Numbered from the stretch's first letter, positions 53,902 to 63,787 are shown. The stretch is DNA of 64,000 nucleotides from an uncultured Paracoccaceae bacterium (GCA_947497985.1 CANMIX010000012.1:99533-163532); one strand, 5' to 3'. The notes: a model not told the origin generated them from the letters alone. A program made the numbers and translations.

Positions 53902-54321
53902 ATGTCATTTACGGGCGCAAAGCTGGCCTTGTTCTTAGGGCAAAAATTGGTGGTCATCCTGCGAGATGACAAACCAGACATTCCGTTTCCAGCCTTTTGG
54001 GATTTGCCGGGCGGTGGCCGGGAGGGTGACGAAAGCCCCGAAGCCTGCGCCTTGCGCGAAACGCATGAGGAAATCGGGCTGGAGCTCGAAGAGCTCGATA
54101 TCGTTTGGTGGCGCGAATACACGTCAGGGGCCGAGACAAACTGGTTCTTTGCCGCCCATCTGCCCGAAAGCCGGATCAGCGAGGTCCGATTGGGGGATGA
54201 GGGGCAATGCTGGCAGATGATGACGCCAGAGGAGTATTGCGCCCATCCCAAAGCAGTGCCCAACTTCAAACTGCGTCTTCAGGAATACCTAGATGCCAAA
54301 AGCGTCGAACTGTGGAATTGA
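53902..54321 (+). CDS. Nudix hydrolase
   Basis: A 139-residue hydrolase of nucleoside diphosphate-linked compounds. The Nudix box starts at GGGREGDE and continues through the RETHEEIGLEL signature, giving the metal-binding glutamates. The flanking strands AFWDLPGGG and TNWFFAAHLPES are typical. The ATG at 53902 is chosen because it gives the usual N-terminal length. An in-frame ATG at 53875 adds nine residues. Specific substrate unknown; with dinB divergent, a nucleotide-pool role is possible. Confidence 0.9.
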   Translation: MSFTGAKLALFLGQKLVVILRDDKPDIPFPAFWDLPGGGREGDESPEACALRETHEEIGLELEELDIVWWREYTSGAETNWFFAAHLPESRISEVRLGDEGQCWQMMTPEEYCAHPKAVPNFKLRLQEYLDAKSVELWN

Positions 54322-54720
54322 CCGTGGTTTTACGTTTTGGGGAGTGCTTCAAAACAAAGTCCCCCGCAGATGCGGGGGAAAGTTGACGGGCTACAGGAAG
54401 AACAACCCGTCAGGGGAGTGTCCTACTGATAGGATCCCGTATTTTCCCGATTTCGCAAAGGTTTGCGGGTGGTGAAATAAGGGGGGAAGAATCGCTTGTG
54501 CTTTTCCTGTCACAGGCAAATTCTTTGCGTGAACCATGCGAATTCAGAAAAACTCTACGTTCCCAAGAGGTTGACGTAATTGTCGCAAACGTCAACTCTT
54601 GTGATATGAGCGGAACTTGGCCGACGTGAGATTATTTCTCGTCGGCGCGAATTTAAGCGAATTCCTTACCAAACCATTAACGGCTGGAAACTCTATCAAT
54701 TCTGCCCTCTGCAGCCCGTT
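54322..54720. other. Hairpin-rich intergenic region
   Basis: About 400 bases with no convincing gene. Structures seen are TCCCCCGCA-GA-TGCGGGGGA at 54360-54379, an arm pair TGACGGG/CCCGTCA at 54384-54412, a TTGACGT...ACGTCAA inverted repeat at 54571-54595, and a GCCGACG/CGTCGGC hairpin at 54620-54646. The first hairpin may end the Nudix transcript but lacks a U tract on the plus strand. The TTGACG and TTGTCG hexamers with a TGATAT about 17-20 bases on could be a promoter. No product follows it, so a small RNA is possible but unproven. Confidence 0.4.
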
Positions 54721-55449
54721 CTATCGGTTGGGCTTTTGCGCCTGTGGGCTTGCCAGTTCTGCCAGAATTGCGGTGGCTGCGGCACGGGGGTCTGCAGACT
54801 TCCAAATCGGGCGGCCGACAACAATATGGTCTGCCCCATCGGCGATCGCATTGGCGGGTGTCGCCACGCGTTTCTGGTCGCCAAGATCTGCACCGGCTGG
54901 ACGAACGCCGGGGGTGACGATCAATTTGCCCTCAGCTTCGGGCAGGGCGCGGATCAGCGCAGCCTCTTGTGGGCTGGCGATCACGCCGTCGGCGCCGGCG
55001 GCCAGTGCGTTCCCGGCACGCTCAATCACCAGATCTTTGACCGCGCCGTCTTTGATCAATGCGCCATCCAGATCCTGACGGTCGAGCGATGTGAGGATGG
55101 TGACCGCGAGGATCTTCATATCCTTGCCGCCTGCGCCTTCCTTGGCGGCCTTCACCACATATGGGTCGCCGTGTACGGTCAGGAAATCCAGATCGAACTG
55201 CGCAAGGCCCCGTACTGCGTTTTCCACCGTCGCGCCGATGTCGAACAGTTTCATATCCAGAAAGATGCGTTTGCCATGTTCCTGCTTCAGCTCGTTTGCC
55301 AGTGCCAAGCCGCCGCCGGTCAACATGCCCAGACCGATCTTGTAAAAAGAGACCGCATCGCCGATCTGTTCGGCCAGTTTCAGCCCCGACAGCGCATCAG
55401 GCACATCCATGGCTACAATCAGGCGGTCGTCTGCTGTGGTCTGGGTCAT
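54721..55449 (-). CDS. pyrF: Orotidine 5'-phosphate decarboxylase
   Basis: PyrF makes UMP from OMP in pyrimidine synthesis. The 242-residue TIM barrel has RLIVAMDVPD, FLDMKLFDIGATVENA (the catalytic Lys and Asp tetrad region), VTILTSLDRQDL and the C-terminal VGRPIW. Length is typical. It diverges from clpB, with about 230 bases between the start codons. It ends at the hairpin-rich intergenic region without a clear U-rich terminator. Confidence 0.97.
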   Translation of the reverse strand: MTQTTADDRLIVAMDVPDALSGLKLAEQIGDAVSFYKIGLGMLTGGGLALANELKQEHGKRIFLDMKLFDIGATVENAVRGLAQFDLDFLTVHGDPYVVKAAKEGAGGKDMKILAVTILTSLDRQDLDGALIKDGAVKDLVIERAGNALAAGADGVIASPQEAALIRALPEAEGKLIVTPGVRPAGADLGDQKRVATPANAIADGADHIVVGRPIWKSADPRAAATAILAELASPQAQKPNR

Positions 55450-55573
55450 CTTGGTACACTCCGGTCTGGTGGGGATCTGCGCCGTTCTAATGCTGTCACG
55501 CCGAGCTGAAAACCCCTGAACCCCGGTGAATTTGCGTCAGATCAGGGAAATCTAAGCGATTTTGGCGCATAGT

Positions 55574-55601
55574 CTTGAAGTGGCGGGGAATCTGCCCAAA
55601 T
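55574..55601 (+). promoter_or_regulatory. Heat-shock (RpoH-type) promoter of clpB
   Basis: CTTGAAG at 55574-55580 and CCCAAAT at 55595-55601, separated by 14 bases, match the sigma-32 consensus of CTTGAAA-N13/14-CCCCAT. It lies 80 bases upstream of the clpB start codon. ClpB being a classical heat-shock gene supports the reading. Confidence 0.75.
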
Positions 55602-55680
55602 CTGAGGGTGAGGCCCGAACCGGGACGTGCTGCCAAGCGGGCGTTCCACATGATCCGGGCGCTTGAAAAAGGAGAACGTG

Positions 55681-58299
55681 ATGGACTTGAACAAGTTCAC
55701 TGAGCGGGCACGGGGATTCGTGCAGGCGGCGCAGACAATTGCACTGCGTGAAGGGCATCAACGGATGGTGCCGGAGCATTTGCTAAAAGCAGTGATGGAT
55801 GATGATCAGGGGCTGGCAAGCAACCTGATTTCACGCGCGGGCGGTAATGCGGGTCGTGTGGCAGAGGCCGTGCAGGCGGCTGTCGATAAGCTTCCCAAAA
55901 TTTCAGGTGATGCGGGCCAGATCTATATGGATGGCCAAACCGCCAAAGTTCTGGATGAGGCCGCCAAGATTGCCGAGAAGGCTGGCGACAGTTTTGTGCC
56001 TGTCGAACGTCTGTTGATGGCGCTGGCGCTGGTGAAGTCAAAGGCCAAGGACGCGTTGGTCGCAGGCGATGTCTCGGCGCAAAAACTGAACGAAGCGATC
56101 AACGACATTCGCAAGGGGCGCACCGCCGACAGCGCAACCGCCGAAGAGGGTTACGATGCGCTGAAGAAATACGCGCTGGACCTGACGGAACGGGCACGCG
56201 CGGGCAAGATTGACCCCATTATTGGTCGCGACGAAGAAATCCGCCGTGCCATGCAGGTGCTGAGCCGCCGGACCAAGAACAATCCGGTTCTGATTGGCGA
56301 ACCTGGTGTCGGTAAGACTGCGATTGCCGAAGGTATGGCCTTGCGGATCGTAAATGGCGATGTGCCGGAATCCTTGCGTGACAAACAGCTCTTGTCACTC
56401 GATTTGGGGGCTTTGATCGCCGGAGCGAAATATCGGGGTGAGTTTGAGGAACGTCTGAAGGCTGTGCTGACCGAAGTCGGCGAGGCTGCGGGTGAAATTG
56501 TATTGTTCATTGATGAGATGCACACGCTTGTTGGCGCGGGCAAATCCGATGGCGCTATGGATGCGGCCAACCTGATCAAACCGGCACTGGCGCGGGGTGA
56601 GCTGCACTGTATCGGGGCGACCACGCTGGATGAATACCGCAAATATGTGGAAAAAGACGCAGCCTTGGCGCGCCGATTCCAGCCGGTATTGGTCGAAGAA
56701 CCTACGGTCGAAGACACCGTATCCATTTTGCGCGGTATCAAAGAAAAATATGAACTGCACCACGGGGTGCGGATTGCCGATGCAGCCTTGGTTTCGGCAG
56801 CAACATTGTCGAGCCGCTATATCACCGACCGGTTCTTGCCGGACAAGGCGATTGATCTGGTGGATGAGGCCGCAAGCCGTTTGCGGATGCAAGTCGACAG
56901 CAAGCCCGAAGCGCTGGACGCTTTGGATCGCCAGATCTTGCAATTGCAGATCGAAGAGCAGGCGCTAAAGTTGGAAGAGGACGTGGCTTCCAAGGATCGT
57001 CTGGAACGTCTGCAAAAGGAACTCTCGGATCTGCAAGAGCAGTCAGCTGAGATGACCGCGCAATGGCAGGCAGAACGGGACAAGCTGGCCTCGGCGACAG
57101 TTGTAAAAGAACAGCTGGACAAGGCGCGCGCCGATCTGGAGATTGCCAAACGCGAAGGCAATCTGGCCCGCGCGGGTGAGCTGTCCTATGGGGTGATCCC
57201 CACTTTGGAAAAACAGCTGGCCGAAGCCGACAGCAAGGAACAACAAGGCCGTATGGTCGATGAGGCTGTTCGCCCTGAGCAGATCGCTGGCGTGGTCGAA
57301 CGTTGGACCGGTATTCCGACGTCGCGGATGTTAGAAGGCGAGCGTGAGAAACTGTTGCGCATGGAAGAGGAACTGCATGCGCGGGTCATCGGCCAGAACG
57401 CAGCCGTCACCGCCCTGTCCAATGCGGTGCGCCGGGCGCGCGCAGGGCTGAACGATGAAAACCGCCCGCTTGGCTCGTTCCTGTTTCTGGGGCCAACTGG
57501 CGTGGGTAAGACAGAGCTGACCAAAGCGGTTGCTGATTTCCTCTTTGATGACGACAGCGCCATGGTGCGGGTTGATATGTCGGAATTCATGGAGAAACAC
57601 GCGGTTGCCCGTCTGATCGGCGCGCCTCCGGGCTATGTCGGATATGACGAGGGCGGTGTTTTGACCGAAGCGGTGCGGCGCAAACCTTATCAGGTGGTCC
57701 TGTTTGATGAGGTCGAAAAAGCGCATCCGGATGTGTTCAATGTCCTGCTGCAGGTTCTCGATGATGGCCAGTTGACCGACGGCCAAGGGCGTACAGTGGA
57801 TTTCAAACAGACACTGATTATCCTGACGTCCAACCTTGGGGCGCAGGCGCTTAGCCAATTGCCCGAAGGGGCGGATGCATCAGACGCCAAACGTGATGTG
57901 ATGGATGCGGTCAAGGCGCATTTCCGGCCCGAATTCTTGAACCGGCTGGATGAGACCATCATCTTTGACCGTTTGGCCCGTGAAGACATGGATGGGATCG
58001 TCTCAATCCAGCTTGCACGGTTGTTGAAACGTCTGGCCGGCCGCAAGATTGATCTGACACTGGATGACGCGGCCAAAACTTGGCTGGCGGATGAAGGCTA
58101 TGATCCGGTCTTTGGTGCACGTCCGCTCAAGCGGGTGATCCAACGGGCCTTGCAAAATCCATTGGCTGAGATGCTGCTGGCAGGAGATATCAAGGATGGT
58201 GACACAGTTACTGTGACTGCCGGCGCAGAAGGTCTGGTGATTGGTGACCGTATTGGCAATACAGATCGGCCGCGTCCGGATGATGCGGTTGTGCATTGA
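55681..58299 (+). CDS. clpB: ATP-dependent disaggregase ClpB
   Basis: Hsp100 chaperone of 872 residues that, with DnaK, dissolves protein aggregates. It has the N-terminal Clp domain ([18 protein letters not shown]), first AAA+ module with Walker A GEPGVGKT and Walker [13 protein letters not shown], the middle coiled-coil domain (about 400-530, [18 protein letters not shown]) that marks ClpB from ClpA/C, and second AAA+ module with GPTGVGKT and [14 protein letters not shown]. The ATG at 55681 follows AAGGAG. A heat-shock promoter lies upstream and a strong terminator downstream. Confidence 0.98.
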   Translation: MDLNKFTERARGFVQAAQTIALREGHQRMVPEHLLKAVMDDDQGLASNLISRAGGNAGRVAEAVQAAVDKLPKISGDAGQIYMDGQTAKVLDEAAKIAEKAGDSFVPVERLLMALALVKSKAKDALVAGDVSAQKLNEAINDIRKGRTADSATAEEGYDALKKYALDLTERARAGKIDPIIGRDEEIRRAMQVLSRRTKNNPVLIGEPGVGKTAIAEGMALRIVNGDVPESLRDKQLLSLDLGALIAGAKYRGEFEERLKAVLTEVGEAAGEIVLFIDEMHTLVGAGKSDGAMDAANLIKPALARGELHCIGATTLDEYRKYVEKDAALARRFQPVLVEEPTVEDTVSILRGIKEKYELHHGVRIADAALVSAATLSSRYITDRFLPDKAIDLVDEAASRLRMQVDSKPEALDALDRQILQLQIEEQALKLEEDVASKDRLERLQKELSDLQEQSAEMTAQWQAERDKLASATVVKEQLDKARADLEIAKREGNLARAGELSYGVIPTLEKQLAEADSKEQQGRMVDEAVRPEQIAGVVERWTGIPTSRMLEGEREKLLRMEEELHARVIGQNAAVTALSNAVRRARAGLNDENRPLGSFLFLGPTGVGKTELTKAVADFLFDDDSAMVRVDMSEFMEKHAVARLIGAPPGYVGYDEGGVLTEAVRRKPYQVVLFDEVEKAHPDVFNVLLQVLDDGQLTDGQGRTVDFKQTLIILTSNLGAQALSQLPEGADASDAKRDVMDAVKAHFRPEFLNRLDETIIFDRLAREDMDGIVSIQLARLLKRLAGRKIDLTLDDAAKTWLADEGYDPVFGARPLKRVIQRALQNPLAEMLLAGDIKDGDTVTVTAGAEGLVIGDRIGNTDRPRPDDAVVH

Positions 58300-58330
58300 G
58301 CCAGTGACCGATAGCGGAGTTTAGAGCGAC

Positions 58331-58358
58331 AAAACGCGCCGATCACTCGGCGCGTTTT
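58331..58358. terminator. Terminator between clpB and the fasciclin gene
   Basis: AAAACGCGCCGA-TCAC-TCGGCGCGTTTT is a perfect 12-bp stem with a four-base loop, ending in U residues on both strands. It lies 31 bases past the clpB stop and 13 bases beyond the convergent fasciclin-gene stop, so it can serve both. Confidence 0.9.
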
Positions 58359-58371
58359 CTATTGGGTCTGT

Positions 58372-58851
58372 CTATTTAGGTAGAATGACCTGATCGATCA
58401 CATGGATAACGCCGTTTGAGGCGGCAATATCTGCCTGCACAACATTGGCTCCATCCACGGTGACACCGCCTGAAGTTCCAATGGTTACGTCACTGCCCTG
58501 AACCGTGGTGGCCATCATCCCGTCGCTGAGGTCGGCAGCCATCACTTTGCCGGGGACCACGTGGTAGGTCAGGATCGAAACCAGCTGGTCTTTGTTCTCT
58601 GGTTTCAGCAATGTTTCAACCGTGCCATCTGGCAAGGCGGCAAATGCGTCATCTGTCGGGGCAAAGACTGTGAAGGGTCCATCCCCTTTGAGGGTGTCCA
58701 CCAGCCCGGCGGCCTGCACGGCTGCCACCAATGTGGTGAAACTTCCCGCGCCGACGGCTGTGTCAACGATATCCTTGGAGTGCCCATCCGCGCAGGCGGG
58801 AAGAGCAAATACGGTCACAGCGCTCAAGGTCATAAAAGTACGGCGTAGCAT
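58372..58851 (-). CDS. Secreted fasciclin (FAS1) domain protein
   Basis: A 159-residue exported protein. A signal peptide (about residues 1-20) ends in LPAC, which could be a lipobox with Cys20, though Pro at that position is atypical. The rest is one FAS1 domain: [37 protein letters not shown] and [11 protein letters not shown], ending [17 protein letters not shown]1 domains are adhesive; single-domain bacterial forms are cell-surface proteins of unclear role. It is convergent with clpB. Confidence 0.92.
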   Translation of the reverse strand: MLRRTFMTLSAVTVFALPACADGHSKDIVDTAVGAGSFTTLVAAVQAAGLVDTLKGDGPFTVFAPTDDAFAALPDGTVETLLKPENKDQLVSILTYHVVPGKVMAADLSDGMMATTVQGSDVTIGTSGGVTVDGANVVQADIAASNGVIHVIDQVILPK

Positions 58852-59156
58852 GGGTATTCTCCTGTTTGACGAAGATGCCTCCGAGTTGGAAGCAATGACG
58901 CAGCTACGGCGGCAGGACCGCTTTGGTTCACATCTTGCGCGCTAAAGTTTGGCTTGATTTGAAGGGGCTTCGCCCTAAGCCGGGCAGAGTTTTTTGGACC
59001 ACTCACATTACTGTGATGCGCATTTCACTGTTTTACGGGAAAAACACAGTTGTGTGAGTTCTCTTTGGCGTTAGCGACCCCAAGCCTTTATCGACTGTAT
59101 AAAGGTACCGCAAGCTAGGGCGCGTCCAGGGACGCACAGCCCGCAGGGAGGACAAC
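58852..59156. promoter_or_regulatory. Divergent intergenic region (fasciclin / GltB2-like gene)
   Basis: A 305-base gap without a gene. It has an inverted repeat TCACA-TTAC-TGTGA at 59003-59016, a second dyad GCGTCC-AG-GGACGC at 59122-59135 in the leader of the plus-strand gene, and a TG-TATAAA extended -10 element ending at 59103. No good -35 was found upstream of it. The two divergent genes must both be driven from here. Confidence 0.35.
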
Positions 59157-60647
59157 ATGGGTTTTGCCATGAACGCATTAGAAGTGCTGGTGTATGGTTT
59201 TGTTTTAATGATCGGCGCTTTGACGTTTGTGGGGCTATGTCTTTTTGTGACCGACCGGCGTCAGACCAAGGATGCCATCCGCCGTAACTACCCGGTAATT
59301 GGACGGTTTCGTCATCTGTTTTCAGAGCTGGGAGAGTTCTTCCGTCAGTACTTCTTTGCGATGGATCGCGAGGAATTGCCGTTCAACCGTGCGCAGCGCG
59401 ATTGGATTGGACGCGCAGCGGGTGGGCAGGGCAATACAATTGCTTTTGGCTCCACGCGCAATATCTCGGTGCCAGGGACGCCGATCTTTGTGAATGCACC
59501 GTTTCCCAAATTGGATGCGGATTTCGCCAAGACTGAACCGCTGGAAATTGGCCCCACTGCACGGGTGCCGTTTCACGCGCCCTCTATCTACAATATATCT
59601 GGCATGAGCTACGGTGCCTTGTCCAAACCCGCCGTTCAAGCGCTGAGCCGTGGGGCCAAGGAAGCTGGCGTCTGGCTCAATACCGGTGAAGGTGGCCTGA
59701 GCCCGTTTCATCTGGAAGGTGGATGCGACATCGTTTTCCAGATCGGCACGGCCAAATACGGTGTGCGCCGCCCAGAGGGGGGGATCAGCGACGACAAACT
59801 GCGCGCCGCAGCCGCCCATGAACAGGTGCGCATGTTTGAAATCAAACTGTCCCAAGGTGCCAAGCCCGGCAAAGGCGGGATCTTACCGGCGGCCAAGGTC
59901 AATGCAGAGATCGCTGCCATCCGTGGCATCAAGGAAGGTGAGGCCAGTATCTCTCCGAACCGCCACCCAGAGATCGCCAGCTGGGATGATCTGTTGGATA
60001 TGATTGCCCATGTGCGTGAGGTCACCGGGAAACCCGTTGGGATCAAAACCGTGGTCGGCGGCGAAGTGGTCATGCGTGAGATGTTTATGAACATCGCGGC
60101 CCGGCTGGATGATGCGCCGGACTTTATCACCATCGATGGGGGTGAGGGCGGAACCGGGGCCGCGCCGATGCCCTTGATGGATCTGGTGGGCATGTCTGTA
60201 CGCGAGGCTTTGCCGATGGTCTGTAACCTGCGCGATGAGTATGGGCTGCGCGATCGCATCCGGCTGATTTCCAGTGGCAAGCTGGTGAACCCCGGCGACG
60301 TAGCTTGGGCGTTGGCGGCTGGCGCGGATTTTGTGACCTCGGCCCGTGGTTTCATGTTCTCGCTCGGCTGTATTCAGGCGCTGAAATGCAACAAGAACAC
60401 CTGCCCCACTGGGATCACCACCCATGACCCACGGTTTCAAAAAGGCCTGGTGGTGGAAGAGAAATACAAACGCGTTGCACGTTATGCCCAAGAATTGGTG
60501 CATGAGGTCGAAGTGATCGCCCATTCTGTCGGGGTGGCCGAGCCGCGCCAGATCCGCCGCCGTCATGTGCGGATCATGCAAGATGGCGGGCATTCGCGTC
60601 CTATGAACGAATTGATGCCAGGTTACAGTGCCGTCGCGGAGTCGTGA
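59157..60647 (+). CDS. FMN-binding glutamate synthase family protein (GltB2-like)
   Basis: A 496-residue oxidoreductase resembling the central domain of glutamate synthase. An N-terminal hydrophobic helix (about residues 8-30) probably anchors it to the membrane. The flavin-binding barrel has SIYNISGMSYGALSKPAV, GIKTVVGGEVV and FITIDGGEGGTGAAP. The C-terminus has a 3Fe-4S-type cluster motif with Cys405, Cys411 and Cys416 (GCIQALKCNKNTCPTG). It lacks the amidotransferase domain, so it is not a normal GOGAT. GGAGGAC precedes the ATG. It is followed after 72 bases by msrP, an unusual neighbour. Confidence 0.9.
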   Translation: MGFAMNALEVLVYGFVLMIGALTFVGLCLFVTDRRQTKDAIRRNYPVIGRFRHLFSELGEFFRQYFFAMDREELPFNRAQRDWIGRAAGGQGNTIAFGSTRNISVPGTPIFVNAPFPKLDADFAKTEPLEIGPTARVPFHAPSIYNISGMSYGALSKPAVQALSRGAKEAGVWLNTGEGGLSPFHLEGGCDIVFQIGTAKYGVRRPEGGISDDKLRAAAAHEQVRMFEIKLSQGAKPGKGGILPAAKVNAEIAAIRGIKEGEASISPNRHPEIASWDDLLDMIAHVREVTGKPVGIKTVVGGEVVMREMFMNIAARLDDAPDFITIDGGEGGTGAAPMPLMDLVGMSVREALPMVCNLRDEYGLRDRIRLISSGKLVNPGDVAWALAAGADFVTSARGFMFSLGCIQALKCNKNTCPTGITTHDPRFQKGLVVEEKYKRVARYAQELVHEVEVIAHSVGVAEPRQIRRRHVRIMQDGGHSRPMNELMPGYSAVAES

Positions 60648-60719
60648 CGGGATATGTTTTGAGGCCTTTCTGGCCCCCGGCTTAAAAGATGCACCATATA
60701 TAAGAAAAGGAGTGCGCCA

Positions 60720-61631
60720 GTGGCACACCGTTGGAAAAACAACCTGTCGGCCGATGACGTGACATCCGAAGCACTGTTTTGGAACCGTCGCAAAATTCTG
60801 GCCGGACTGGCCGGAAGTGGGCTTGCGGCGGCAACTGGGCAATCCGCCCAGGCGGCTGAGGGCGAGGCGCTAACCCCCAACACATGGGAAGATGTCACCA
60901 GCTATTGCAACTTCTATGAGTTTGGCACCGGCAAAAGCGACCCATCCCTGTTTGCGCGCAAGATGACCACCTCACCATGGAGTGTGGAGATCGACGGATT
61001 GGTCGAACGTCCCGGTGCCTACAGTTTCGAAGACATCATGTCCGAGATGACAATTGAGGAACGCATCTACCGGTTCCGCTGTGTGGAAGCCTGGTCGATG
61101 GTGGTTCCTTGGAACGGGTTTGAGCTGGCGGATCTGCTGAACCTCGCCGGCATTCAGGATGGCGCGAAATATGTGTCCTTTGAAACGCTCTACCGCCCGC
61201 AGGAAATGCCCGGAACCGTTTACCCGGTGCTGGAGTGGCCCTACCGCGAAGGTCTGCGTTTGGATGAAGCCATGCACCCGCTGACAATGATGGCGACGGG
61301 TATCTTTGGCAAACCGCTGCCCAACCAGAACGGCGCGCCGCTGCGTCTGGTGGTGCCGTGGAAGTATGGCTTCAAATCGATCAAATCGATTGTGAAGATC
61401 ACCCTGACGGACACTCAGCCCGAAACCAGCTGGAATATGGCCAATGCACGTGAGTACGGCTTCTATTCCAATGTGAACCCCAATGTGGATCACCCCCGGT
61501 GGAGCCAAGGGTCCGAACGCGTGCTTGGTGGCGGTCTGTTCGCCAAACGTCAGGACACCCTGATGTTCAATGGTTACGAGGAAGAGGTCGCCCATCTCTA
61601 TGAGGGCATGGACCTCGCAAAGTTTAACTGA
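60720..61631 (+). CDS. msrP: Periplasmic methionine sulfoxide reductase, catalytic subunit
   Basis: MsrP is a molybdopterin enzyme that repairs oxidised methionine in periplasmic proteins. The 303-residue product carries a twin-arginine signal (Arg23-Arg24-Lys25, NRRKILAGLAG) and the molybdenum-ligating Cys121 in RFRCVEAWSMVVPW. The GTG at 60720 is the start: AAGGAG lies 7 bases upstream. It overlaps msrQ by one base. Confidence 0.95.
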   Translation: MAHRWKNNLSADDVTSEALFWNRRKILAGLAGSGLAAATGQSAQAAEGEALTPNTWEDVTSYCNFYEFGTGKSDPSLFARKMTTSPWSVEIDGLVERPGAYSFEDIMSEMTIEERIYRFRCVEAWSMVVPWNGFELADLLNLAGIQDGAKYVSFETLYRPQEMPGTVYPVLEWPYREGLRLDEAMHPLTMMATGIFGKPLPNQNGAPLRLVVPWKYGFKSIKSIVKITLTDTQPETSWNMANAREYGFYSNVNPNVDHPRWSQGSERVLGGGLFAKRQDTLMFNGYEEEVAHLYEGMDLAKFN

Positions 61632-62245
61632 TGATGAAATCTCTCAAGGACCAGCTGAACAAGCTGGTCCGTTTTGTTCCAACCTGGTGTCTCTATGTGC
61701 TTGGTGCCTTGCCCGCACCCTGGTTGTTTTATCTTGGCCTGACCGGCGGGCTTGGGGTCGACCCCGTCAAAGCCATTGAGCATCGCTACGGTGAGCTGGC
61801 CCTCCAGTTTCTCATCGCGTCCCTTGCAATTACACCGATGCGCCGCTTTCTCGGCTTGAATCTCATAAAGTTCCGCCGTGCATTGGGCTTGTTGTGCTTT
61901 TTCTATGTTTCCTGTCACCTGCTGGTCTGGTTGGTGCTGGATGTGCAGATCATAGCGCAGATCCTCAAGGACATCATAAAGCGTCCCTATATCACCGTGG
62001 GCATGACCAGTTTTCTGTTGTTGCTGCCTCTAGCGGTGACCTCAAACAACGCATCCATACGTAAATTGGGGAATCGTTGGCGTAAATTGCACCGGCTGGC
62101 CTATGTGGCCGCTGTTCTTGGTGCGGTGCATTACATCTGGCTTGCAAAGGGATTTCAGATTGAACCTTTGGTATATCTCGCGGTTGTTTTATTCTTGCTG
62201 TTGTTACGACTTCGCCTGCAACCAATGCGCCGCCTTGTGAGCTGA
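61631..62245 (+). CDS. msrQ: Haem-binding membrane subunit MsrQ
   Basis: MsrQ is the inner-membrane b-type haem protein that passes electrons from the quinone pool or flavin reductase to MsrP. The 204-residue product has about six hydrophobic segments and the likely haem histidines in SCHLLVWLVLD and LHRLAYVAAVLGAVHYIW. It starts at the ATG overlapping the msrP stop. This msrPQ order is standard. Confidence 0.94.
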   Translation: MMKSLKDQLNKLVRFVPTWCLYVLGALPAPWLFYLGLTGGLGVDPVKAIEHRYGELALQFLIASLAITPMRRFLGLNLIKFRRALGLLCFFYVSCHLLVWLVLDVQIIAQILKDIIKRPYITVGMTSFLLLLPLAVTSNNASIRKLGNRWRKLHRLAYVAAVLGAVHYIWLAKGFQIEPLVYLAVVLFLLLLRLRLQPMRRLVS

Positions 62246-62276
62246 TCCAAAACCGGGTCAGGTTGGTTTTGGGCGT

Positions 62277-62837
62277 TCAAGCTATTTTCAACGTCTGTGT
62301 TTGATCATTGCCAAAAGTGTCGCAAACCTCAGGTAACAGCAGGTCTTCGAGGAAGAAGGCAGATAACCCAGTGCGACCGTTCAAACCAGACTTTCCATAA
62401 ACAGCCGTCGCTTGTTGCCGCGCTGTGCGTTCTGAAATGTCACGCAGGTCTGCAATCTCTCGCATCGAAAATCCCTTGAGCAACAACAGTGCTACTTCTT
62501 TTTCGGCCGGTGTTAAGTCCCAGTTTTCAAAGTGTGCGTTTATAAATACCGCTAACCCTTCAAGCTGTTTGCGCGCCAATAGCGACAGTTGGACAAGATC
62601 TGCGCGTTGCCGCTGGGCAACCTGTAGCAACCGTTTTTGTCGACGTTGGGATTTAAGGGGTTCCAGCTTCCATATGTACAGAAGCAACCCGCAGGGTATC
62701 CCAAAGTTCAAGACATCATGCAGAACCATGATGGTCGTATCCCCTCCGGCAATATCATGCAGCAAATCAATCCCAGCCAAGGCCGTAAGGATGATCAAAG
62801 CGAGGCCGACAACCTGCCGTTCATATAGCTTGTGCAA
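62277..62837 (-). CDS. Membrane-anchored LuxR-type transcriptional regulator
   Basis: A 186-residue protein with two N-terminal hydrophobic segments (VVGLALIILTALAGIDLL and VLHDVLNFGIPCGLLLYI) and a C-terminal LuxR/GerE helix-turn-helix (WDLTPAEKEVALLLLKGFSMREIADLRDISERTARQQATAVYGKSG). No sensor or receiver domain is present. The best start is a TTG at 62837: AAAGGACAGG is upstream and only non-AUG codons exist in frame. An upstream TTG at 62984 adds an implausible basic tail. It diverges from the mipA-like gene and may regulate it. Confidence 0.8.
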   Translation of the reverse strand: MHKLYERQVVGLALIILTALAGIDLLHDIAGGDTTIMVLHDVLNFGIPCGLLLYIWKLEPLKSQRRQKRLLQVAQRQRADLVQLSLLARKQLEGLAVFINAHFENWDLTPAEKEVALLLLKGFSMREIADLRDISERTARQQATAVYGKSGLNGRTGLSAFFLEDLLLPEVCDTFGNDQTQTLKIA

Positions 62838-63007
62838 GGTTTCCTGTCCTTTGTTTTGAATGTCTCTACCATGATGAATGGGGCGTCTTCGTCTATATGA
62901 CTTTTGCCGGATGACAGCCGAAACGCGTTTAAATGCGTCGTTCGACTGATGATTTGTTCGTGCTGTTGCAGCCAGATCGCGCAAGTCAGAACAGAAGGTA
63001 TTATGAC

Positions 63008-63787
63008 ATGCGACGTTTATCTATTTTTCCGGCTATGCTGTTGCTGCACGTTGCGGGCCAAGCCTCAGCGCAAGACAGCACGCCAGGGTGGTCCTATCAG
63101 GCGCAGATTGGGGTGGAACGCGCCCCTGTGTATACGGGCTCTGATGTCTATGTCAGTGAGATCGATGTGGGCTTTGATGCGATCTATACAAACAGACTTG
63201 GCACTCAATGGCTCTTAGGTACAAGTGGTATAGGTGTACGCCATTATCTGCCTTACGATTTGGCATTGCAGGCCAACCTTGAATACGAGTTTGGCCGGGA
63301 CAATGACGAAGACCCGATCCTTGCAGGTTTTGCCGAAGTCGAAGATACGATCGAACTGCAGGTGCAGCTGGTAAAAGACTTGGGTGACTTTTACGTGGGC
63401 GCGGGGTTTCAGCACGACATTCGAAATCGTGGCAAAGGGACAGTTGGCTTTGTTGGCGTCGGATATGAGCGTGCTTTGACCAGTCGTCTAAGTCTATTGC
63501 TCAGCGCTGACGTCTCTTTTGCAAATGCAGAACACATCAATACCGAGGTTGGAATCACATCTGCTGACTCCGCCGCAACGGGCCTTGCGCCGTATAAGGC
63601 GTCAGGCGGGTACAAGGGAGCAAGTTTCGAGGTTGGGCTGGAATATGCTTTGACCGACCGCGCCACAGTTTTCACAAGTGTTGGAGTGGAGCGCTATGGC
63701 TCCAATATGTCCGACAGCCCCTTGATCCGTGACCAAGGCAGCGAAACCACGACAGAATTAGAGCTTGGCATGGCCTTCGCTTTCTAA
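63008..63787 (+). CDS. MipA/OmpV family outer-membrane protein
   Basis: A 259-residue outer-membrane beta-barrel with a Sec signal peptide (about residues 1-22, ending ASA). The mature part consists of alternating hydrophobic strands, with YQAQIGVERAPVYTGSDVYVSEIDVGFDAIYTNRLG and YLPYDLALQANLEYEFGRDNDEDP, and a terminal Phe (MAFAF), as needed for BAM recognition. MipA/OmpV proteins scaffold or transport in the envelope; the specific role is unknown. It is divergent from the LuxR-type regulator gene. GAAGG precedes the ATG. Confidence 0.88.
   Translation: MRRLSIFPAMLLLHVAGQASAQDSTPGWSYQAQIGVERAPVYTGSDVYVSEIDVGFDAIYTNRLGTQWLLGTSGIGVRHYLPYDLALQANLEYEFGRDNDEDPILAGFAEVEDTIELQVQLVKDLGDFYVGAGFQHDIRNRGKGTVGFVGVGYERALTSRLSLLLSADVSFANAEHINTEVGITSADSAATGLAPYKASGGYKGASFEVGLEYALTDRATVFTSVGVERYGSNMSDSPLIRDQGSETTTELELGMAFAF

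Noticed and set aside
54410..54595. 61-codon minus-strand frame in the hairpin-rich intergenic region
   Set aside because: No ribosome site or family, and it runs through the inverted repeats; more likely non-coding.
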